A stretch of DNA of 19,621 nt, taken from Candidatus Roizmanbacteria bacterium (lineage in GTDB: Bacteria > Patescibacteriota > Microgenomatia > UBA1406 > GWC2-37-13). The stretch lies in NCBI GenBank assembly GCA_026395475.1, contig JAPLYQ010000083.1, positions 1 to 19,621 of the forward strand. The letters run 5' to 3'. Under the pieces are notes generated by a model. The model saw only the letters and a list, made by a program, of their open reading frames with translations. It had not been told where the DNA came from and did not search any database. The position numbers and the translations under genes were made by a program. Below, one piece after another: positions 14,711-19,621 of the stretch (position 1 is the first letter of the stretch; each line of letters begins with the position of its first letter).

Positions 14711-16846
14711 ATGAAAACTCAAAGTCATCAGAAAATTACATATGATTTTCTTCCATTCATCAAACCAAAAATATCTCCCAATTTATCTGTTGTTTACTCA
14801 AAACTTACTGAAGAAATGAATTTTTTTTCTCTTGGAACGCGCAAAGAGTTATTTGTGGGTAATATTTTCCATAAACTAGTTCCTTATATGGGGGGTAAGT
14901 TTACCATTAAGGAAATCTCGAAAAAATCCACTATCCCTTTTCCCCAGGTAGTTGCTTTTGTCCTCTTTTTACAAAAGGAGGGAGTCTTAGCTGGAGAATA
15001 TTCTTCAAAAGTGCTCTTACCAAAAATTGCGTCTTCCCTATCACATCGTGGTAATATATATCACTTCTCTATTGTTTTTACAGAAAAAAATAGAATAAAT
15101 ACCCTCATTTATCGCATATTAAAAAAGAAGGGGTTTAAAACCTTATCATTTCTCAATACATCCTCTCCAACCATTATTCAGCAAAAACTGAAGGATGTGG
15201 TGCTCGTTGTGGGATCTTCCTCTAATAAAAAAATGAATATCCTTATTAATAAGATCTGTCTCACAAGTAGTGCAAAATGGCTTCCCTACAATCTAGATTA
15301 TGATAACTCACGAGTTGACGTTGGGCCATATATACAAATGGGGAGAATTGGTTGTTTTTATTGTTACTCAAAAAGAATAAAGGAAAATCATTTATTTGAA
15401 AAAAAAGACTATATTTTTGTTGGAAAAAATACAATAGACTCAACAATACAAACTCAAATTGAAGAAAATATATCTCTGCATGTTACCTCTTCAGTCGAAG
15501 CATTTCTTACTACTAAAAATTATTTAAAAGACCACATTCAAACACTCGATTTTATTACTGGAAAAGTAAAAAAGAATGCATTGCTTGCCGACCCACTTTG
15601 CCCTTTTTGCAAGTGTAAAATCCCAAACCTCGAAATTCAACTTATGGATAGAACGGCGATATATTTCGAAAATGGGATGCGTATTATGAATGCTCAAAAA
15701 TCATGGAATAATGTGAAAAAGTACATTGGACATGTGGGAATTATTACTAAAATAATTTCTTTTTATAAGCAGATTGACGAACAACAAAGCTATAAGGGTA
15801 TATCAGCAGATCCTCTTGGGAATAACATGTTTCGCCTACACCCAGGGAAGGGAATAACATCGACTCAAAATAGAAGTAGCGCAACCTTTGAAGCAATTGA
15901 ACGATACAATGCAAAATATGCGATGCTTAATCCATATAAAAGAGAGGTTATTGGTTCGTACAACTCATTAAAAAATGATGCAATACACCCTTCCGAATTC
16001 CAAATGCCTCTTCCCCACTATACAGATGACACTCCGGTTGCATGGATGAAGGCTTGGTCACTCACAAACAAAAGAGAACGTCTTGTGCCTCGAAACTATG
16101 TATATTATATCCCCATCGGAAGTAGTGGATTAGCTTCAGGCAACTGTATAGAGGAGGCAATTCTCCATGCGTTATTTGAACTCATTGAGCGAGATGTATA
16201 TATGATTATGGATCTTAATGAACTTCTGATGCCTGATCTTGATCTAACTGGATTAAAAAATCCTCATATTTTAGGTCTCCTAAAACCATTAAATTCTCCG
16301 GACATATCGTATCGTATTAAATATATTAAGCATGATCTGGGTGTTCCGGCTTTTGGAATGTATATGACAGGAACGGTTGACGGGAGAACTGCATATTCAC
16401 ATGTCGTATGTGCCCATCTTAATAAAGAGATTGCGCTTTCACGTACTATAACTGAAGCTATACAACTATTCCCAAAGTTTATAACTGGAACTCGTTGGCT
16501 CAATAAAAATGTTGATCATTATTCAAAACCAATGAAACCTGTTTCTTTTGGATCAATACCGGAATATAAAAATACGAGTATTACAGAAAATATAAAATTC
16601 TGTATCGAATTGCTAAAAAAACATAAATTGGAGACATTTGTAGTAAATTATGCAATTCCAGGCGTAAAATGTGCAGTCGTTCGAGTTCTGGTGTCGGGTC
16701 TCCAACCCATTTGGTTTAAAGAAATGTCATATTTGACTGATAGAGTGTTTTCTGTCCCAGAAGCCCTGGGATATAAAAAGAAATCAAAAGAAGAGCTAAA
16801 CTATGGAGAATTTTGTGGGTTCCCCATGCTGTACCCAAAAAAATAA
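14711..16846 (+). CDS. Fused E1-like/YcaO cyclodehydratase (TOMM type)
   Basis: The 711-residue product has two halves. Residues 1-340 are the E1-like/ocin-ThiF-like partner: a winged-helix-like segment at about 45-95 that could bind a leader, then a Cys tetrad (Cys215, Cys218 and Cys297, Cys300) that should hold structural zinc. Residues 365-711 are the YcaO domain, with Ser-Ala-Thr-Phe-Glu394-Ala-Ile-Glu397-Arg and Ser-Gly-Asn-Cys-Ile-Glu481-Glu-Ala followed by Phe-Glu490-Leu-Ile-Glu493-Arg-Asp, the ATP/Mg-binding signature. This enzyme type activates peptide amide bonds with ATP and cyclises Cys, Ser or Thr onto them to give thiazolines or oxazolines. The C-terminus (Gly-Phe-Pro-Met-Leu-Tyr-Pro-Lys-Lys) is only a weak version of the proline-rich tail of TOMM YcaO proteins. 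No dehydrogenase gene is nearby, so azolines may not be oxidised to azoles. Confidence 0.93.
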   Translation: MKTQSHQKITYDFLPFIKPKISPNLSVVYSKLTEEMNFFSLGTRKELFVGNIFHKLVPYMGGKFTIKEISKKSTIPFPQVVAFVLFLQKEGVLAGEYSSKVLLPKIASSLSHRGNIYHFSIVFTEKNRINTLIYRILKKKGFKTLSFLNTSSPTIIQQKLKDVVLVVGSSSNKKMNILINKICLTSSAKWLPYNLDYDNSRVDVGPYIQMGRIGCFYCYSKRIKENHLFEKKDYIFVGKNTIDSTIQTQIEENISLHVTSSVEAFLTTKNYLKDHIQTLDFITGKVKKNALLADPLCPFCKCKIPNLEIQLMDRTAIYFENGMRIMNAQKSWNNVKKYIGHVGIITKIISFYKQIDEQQSYKGISADPLGNNMFRLHPGKGITSTQNRSSATFEAIERYNAKYAMLNPYKREVIGSYNSLKNDAIHPSEFQMPLPHYTDDTPVAWMKAWSLTNKRERLVPRNYVYYIPIGSSGLASGNCIEEAILHALFELIERDVYMIMDLNELLMPDLDLTGLKNPHILGLLKPLNSPDISYRIKYIKHDLGVPAFGMYMTGTVDGRTAYSHVVCAHLNKEIALSRTITEAIQLFPKFITGTRWLNKNVDHYSKPMKPVSFGSIPEYKNTSITENIKFCIELLKKHKLETFVVNYAIPGVKCAVVRVLVSGLQPIWFKEMSYLTDRVFSVPEALGYKKKSKEELNYGEFCGFPMLYPKK

Positions 16847-16849
16847 TCC

Positions 16850-18559
16850 TTACTGAACTCTTTCAAAATATGTTTTAAGAATATCTCTTGCAATTGGAAT
16901 AGCAACATCAGATCCTTGCCCTGCCTCTTCTACAAGAACGGTGATTGCAATTTCGGGCTTTTCGGCTGGGGCAAATACTTCTGCCCATGCATGTGGAATA
17001 CCACTCTTTGCATGACTTTCTGCAGTACCTGTTTTGCATGAAGTCTGGATAGGTTTAAAATATTTAATATCTTTATTCATTGATGCCTCAGCAGATGCTT
17101 TTTTTTCATTAGAAACCTTTTCTAAATCTTTTGTAAATAGTTCAGTATTCTTCACTTTAAAGTCAAAAAGTGGCCATCCCGTCCCCCCAGTAGAACAGGC
17201 TCTTTTCATTCCTTCTTTTATGAGATCAAGTGTGCTTTGCTTGAGTGGCAATTTCTTGCACTCAGGAGGTATGCCTTTTAACAATTGAGGTTCACATTGA
17301 TATCCATTGTTTGCAAATGGTGCGAGCGCATATGCCATTTGAAGTGGTGTCGTTGATAAGTATCCTTGCCCGATTGAATAATTATATGTGTCTCCCAAAT
17401 ACCATCTTTCATGGAGAACTTCACTTTTCCAAAATGGTGAAGGCAGTGTTCCCTCCGCTTCATCAAAACCAATATTGATTGCAGTTCCTAATCCAAACTT
17501 TTCAGCCCATGTTTGCATTCTTTCTGGGCCCATTTTTTCTCCGAGTTTATAAAAATAGGTATCGTTTGATCGTTGAATTGCTTTTAACATATCAACCGGC
17601 CCTTCTGTTTTTCCATATTGAAGATAATACCAGTTGCCAAATCGTAGTGTACCAGCCATGACAAACCCGTCATCTTGGACAATGGTCTTATCAGTAAATG
17701 AACCATCTTCAAGGGCCCCTGCGGCGATGATAGGCTTAAATATCGACCCTGGGGGATAGACTCCTTCGGTGATTCTATTTAATAATGGTTTCTCTTTATT
17801 GTTAAATAATTCACTCACTCTCATATCTCCTTTTTCAAAAAAGGTTGGATCGTAGGAGGGAGAAGAAACAAAGGTAAGAATCTCACCAGTAGTTGGATTC
17901 ATAGCAATCACTACACCCCGCTTACCCTTTAAGGCTTGAAATGCAGTTCGTTGCAACTCAACGTCCAGTGCAAGTTGGATTGATTTCCCATCAATAGGCG
18001 GAATCACAGCAATAATTCCTTCTTTTTTTCCTGATGCATTTACTTCTATTAGTTTTTTTCCTGGAGTGCCACGTAAATCGCAATCAAATAATTTTTCAAC
18101 TCCCTTCTTCCCTACTCGTTCGTTTGCAAGTAATTTTCTGGGGCAATAATCAGTTTCTATGTCCTTTTTATCTGCCAATTGTCGATATCCGATAAGATGT
18201 GCTGTTTCCTCAGCAAAATAATATGATCTTTCTGAGCGAATATATTCCTGTGTTGCAGAAATAACCACATCCTTATTCTCCGCTATCACAAATCCTTTTC
18301 GATCTCGTATCGTTCCATATTTTGGCTCAATAGGAATCTCTCTTATTCTGTTTGCCTCAGAAAGACGACGATAGTAGTCGCCCTTAACGACAGTCAGCGT
18401 AAATAATTTAATGAGAAGAATAATAAAGAATATCCCTGCTCCAGAAACTAAAATAAGAAAGAGAGTTCTTCTGGCGGGGTCTTTGCTCCCAATAAAATGA
18501 ATATCACTTGTCTTCATTTTTAAGACAGGGGATATTTTTGAGTGAAATAAGCGTTTCAT
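16850..18559 (-). CDS. mrdA: Penicillin-binding protein 2 (class B peptidoglycan transpeptidase)
   Basis: The 569-residue product has one membrane helix at about 33-55 and a PBP dimerisation segment (Tyr-Gly-Thr-Ile-Arg-Asp-Arg-Lys-Gly at 81-89). The transpeptidase domain carries all three active-site motifs: SxxK at Ser272-Ile-Phe-Lys275, SxN at Ser331-Asn-Asp, and Lys-Thr-Gly at 509-511. It cross-links peptidoglycan, normally in the elongation machinery. A Lys/Glu/Ala-rich stretch at about 478-500 looks like a flexible insert before the KTG motif. It converges on the YcaO gene with only 3 bp between the stops, so there is no room for a terminator hairpin. The PBP2/FtsI distinction is by overall similarity; PBP2 is favoured by length and by the N-terminal segment. 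Confidence 0.87.
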   Translation of the reverse strand: MKRLFHSKISPVLKMKTSDIHFIGSKDPARRTLFLILVSGAGIFFIILLIKLFTLTVVKGDYYRRLSEANRIREIPIEPKYGTIRDRKGFVIAENKDVVISATQEYIRSERSYYFAEETAHLIGYRQLADKKDIETDYCPRKLLANERVGKKGVEKLFDCDLRGTPGKKLIEVNASGKKEGIIAVIPPIDGKSIQLALDVELQRTAFQALKGKRGVVIAMNPTTGEILTFVSSPSYDPTFFEKGDMRVSELFNNKEKPLLNRITEGVYPPGSIFKPIIAAGALEDGSFTDKTIVQDDGFVMAGTLRFGNWYYLQYGKTEGPVDMLKAIQRSNDTYFYKLGEKMGPERMQTWAEKFGLGTAINIGFDEAEGTLPSPFWKSEVLHERWYLGDTYNYSIGQGYLSTTPLQMAYALAPFANNGYQCEPQLLKGIPPECKKLPLKQSTLDLIKEGMKRACSTGGTGWPLFDFKVKNTELFTKDLEKVSNEKKASAEASMNKDIKYFKPIQTSCKTGTAESHAKSGIPHAWAEVFAPAEKPEIAITVLVEEAGQGSDVAIPIARDILKTYFERVQ

Positions 18560-18575
18560 TTTTTTTAGTATGTTG

Positions 18576-18583
18576 ATTATAAT
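18576..18583. promoter_or_regulatory. Palindromic -10 element (ATTATAAT) between PBP2 and gpmA
   Basis: The same 8-bp palindrome as at 14688, here in the 68-bp divergent gap. TATAAT ends 16 nt before the PBP2 ATG on the minus strand and 44 nt before the gpmA ATG on the plus strand. The 11-mer TTGATTATAAT is shared by the two sites, in opposite orientation. Confidence 0.4.
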
Positions 18584-18627
18584 GGTTTACAACACGCGTT
18601 TCATGTTATACGTTCATTATCAAGTAT

Positions 18628-19365
18628 ATGTATAAAATAGTAATCGTTCGTCACGGACTTTCAGTTTGGCCAGATAAGTTCACCGGTTGGACAGATATAG
18701 ACCTTGCTCCTATAGGACTTGAAGAAACATATAAATATGGAAAAAAATTAAAAGAACTTGGATATACATTTGATATGGGGTTTTCCTCAGTTCTGAAAAG
18801 AGGAATCAAAACGTTATGGCGATTGCTTGATGGAATGGACTTAAACTGGATTCCTCTTACCTATGCATGGCAATTGAATGAAAGACATTATGGAGTCTTA
18901 CAAGGCCTTAATAAGGCTGAGACTGTGGAAAAATATGGGAAGGAACAAGTACAGTTGTGGAGAAGAAGCTATGATGTGAGACCACCACAGGTAGAGTTGA
19001 ATGATCCAAAACATCCTTCTCATGATCCTCGATATACAAACCTAAAACCAAATGAACTTCCTAGTGGAGAATGTTTAAAAGATACATACAATCGCGCAGT
19101 TCCTTACTGGAATAATGTAATTATGCCTCTTGTAAAAGAAGGAAAGAAGATAATCGTATCTGCTCATGGAAATTCCATTCGTGCAATAATGAAGCATTTA
19201 GATGGATTGTCAGAAGAAGCTATTATGGAAGTCAATATCCCATATTGTATTCCATTAGTATATGAGTTTGATGAAAATCTCAAACCAATAAAGCATTATT
19301 ACTTAGCAACAGATGAAGAAGTTCAAAAAGTAATAGAGGGAATTAAAAACCAAACGAAGAAATGA
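18628..19365 (+). CDS. gpmA: 2,3-bisphosphoglycerate-dependent phosphoglycerate mutase
   Basis: The 245-residue product is full length for the family and interconverts 3- and 2-phosphoglycerate in glycolysis. The phosphohistidine motif is Arg8-His9-Gly10, followed by Phe-Thr-Gly-Trp-Thr-Asp, Glu85-Arg-His-Tyr-Gly, and the second catalytic His in Ser-Ala-His180-Gly-Asn-Ser. The usual Arg-His-Gly-Glu-Ser-x-Trp-Asn is altered to Arg-His-Gly-Leu-Ser-Val-Trp-Pro, and the Arg-Ala-Ile-x-Thr segment to Arg-Gly-Ile-Lys-Thr; catalytic residues are kept. Its stop overlaps the next ATG (ATGA), so it is coupled to the epimerase gene. Confidence 0.92.
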   Translation: MYKIVIVRHGLSVWPDKFTGWTDIDLAPIGLEETYKYGKKLKELGYTFDMGFSSVLKRGIKTLWRLLDGMDLNWIPLTYAWQLNERHYGVLQGLNKAETVEKYGKEQVQLWRRSYDVRPPQVELNDPKHPSHDPRYTNLKPNELPSGECLKDTYNRAVPYWNNVIMPLVKEGKKIIVSAHGNSIRAIMKHLDGLSEEAIMEVNIPYCIPLVYEFDENLKPIKHYYLATDEEVQKVIEGIKNQTKK

Positions 19366-19621
19366 TTGTAACACCCGCACTTTTGGAACAAGAGGTAGAA
19401 AAACAAAAAGCAGAGTTGCTTGTTCTTTCTCCCTATTATTCTCGCTTCCAGATTGATATAGCGGATAATACGTTAGTCCCCAATACAACAACTCAGGTGG
19501 AGGAACTTTTTCAGTCTTCCTTTTTCAATATCACTTCCGGAGCAGTATTTGATTTTCATTTAATGGTTTCTGATCCAAAAAGACATATCGAGTCAATAAT
19601 ACAACTTCCAAAAAAAAGAGT
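19362..19621 (+). CDS. rpe: Ribulose-phosphate 3-epimerase, N-terminal part
   Basis: The frame opens with the ATG that overlaps the gpmA stop and runs off the right edge after 86 codons. The start resembles the TIM-barrel epimerase: Val-Thr-Pro-Ala-Leu-Leu at the N-terminus, Phe-Gln-Ile-Asp-Ile-Ala-Asp-Asn-Thr-Leu-Val-Pro-Asn (the family's metal-binding Asp strand, usually Asp-x-Met-Asp-Gly-x-Phe-Val-Pro-Asn), and Phe-Asp-Phe-His-Leu-Met-Val-Ser-Asp-Pro. The enzyme interconverts ribulose 5-phosphate and xylulose 5-phosphate. The first strand departs from the canonical Ser-Pro-Ser motif and Met-Asp-Gly reads Ala-Asp-Asn, so it is a divergent member or a related aldose-phosphate epimerase. Confidence 0.78.
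   Translation, partial: MIVTPALLEQEVEKQKAELLVLSPYYSRFQIDIADNTLVPNTTTQVEELFQSSFFNITSGAVFDFHLMVSDPKRHIESIIQLPKKR

Noticed and set aside
16847..16849. Terminator between YcaO and PBP2 genes
   Set aside because: Only 3 bp separate the stops and no GC-rich hairpin is present around them.
1..19621. Alternative genetic code (UGA as Gly, seen in some CPR bacteria)
   Set aside because: UGA ends several full-length genes at natural positions, for example at 11153-11155 and 19363-19365, and no in-frame UGA is needed.

Overview
The window is AT-rich (roughly one third G+C by eye) and tightly packed, with overlapping or abutting genes and almost no Shine-Dalgarno sites. UGA is a genuine stop for many genes, so the code is not the recoded Gracilibacteria/Absconditabacteria type. 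The gene style and content suggest a Candidate Phyla Radiation (Patescibacteria) genome, plausibly Microgenomates: a Thr/Pro-linker GH10 lipoprotein, a compact PBP2, a gpmA-rpe pair, and start codons placed 6-10 nt after -10 boxes. That placement is inference, because no rRNA or ribosomal protein gene is present.

Layout. (1) 1-4827 looks like the end of a cell-surface polysaccharide region: the 3' end of an AsnB-type asparagine synthetase, a convergent radical SAM/SPASM-like enzyme, a large GH10 lipoprotein, a 425-bp poorly coding gap holding one small ORF, and a C-terminally truncated WecG/TagA glycosyltransferase. (2) 4860-16846 is a self-contained RiPP-type peptide modification island. (3) 16850-19621 is housekeeping: PBP2, phosphoglycerate mutase and the start of ribulose-phosphate 3-epimerase.

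The island has four transcription units. A leftward unit (7008 to 4860) encodes a single-pass membrane protein and a peptidase-like/nucleotidyltransferase fusion. Divergent to it, a rightward unit (7035 to 11155) encodes a stand-alone PqqD-like leader-binding protein, a SPASM radical SAM enzyme, a truncated HPr-kinase-like protein, a very small gene whose product ends in a Cys/Gly-rich tail, and a B12-binding-type radical SAM enzyme. A leftward unit (14679 to 11148) carries a second SPASM enzyme, a second B12-type radical SAM enzyme and a small membrane-anchored protein. Divergent to that, at 14711-16846, is a fused E1-like/YcaO cyclodehydratase.

Working model (inference): the 46-56 residue product of 9418-9588 is the precursor. 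Its basic leader would be held by the PqqD-like protein and by winged-helix-like domains at the N-termini of the modifying enzymes. Its tail (Cys-Arg-Asp-Gly-Gly-Gly-Cys-Asn-Val-Cys-Trp-Pro) would be modified by the YcaO enzyme (azoline formation), the SPASM enzymes (thioether or C-C links) and the B12-type enzymes (methylation or other radical chemistry). Two paralogous SPASM + B12-type pairs plus a YcaO enzyme around one tiny precursor is a combination I do not recognise as a described RiPP class. No azoline dehydrogenase, lanthipeptide synthetase, lasso cyclase pair or ABC exporter is visible in the window. I saw no tRNA, rRNA, CRISPR array or insertion sequence.
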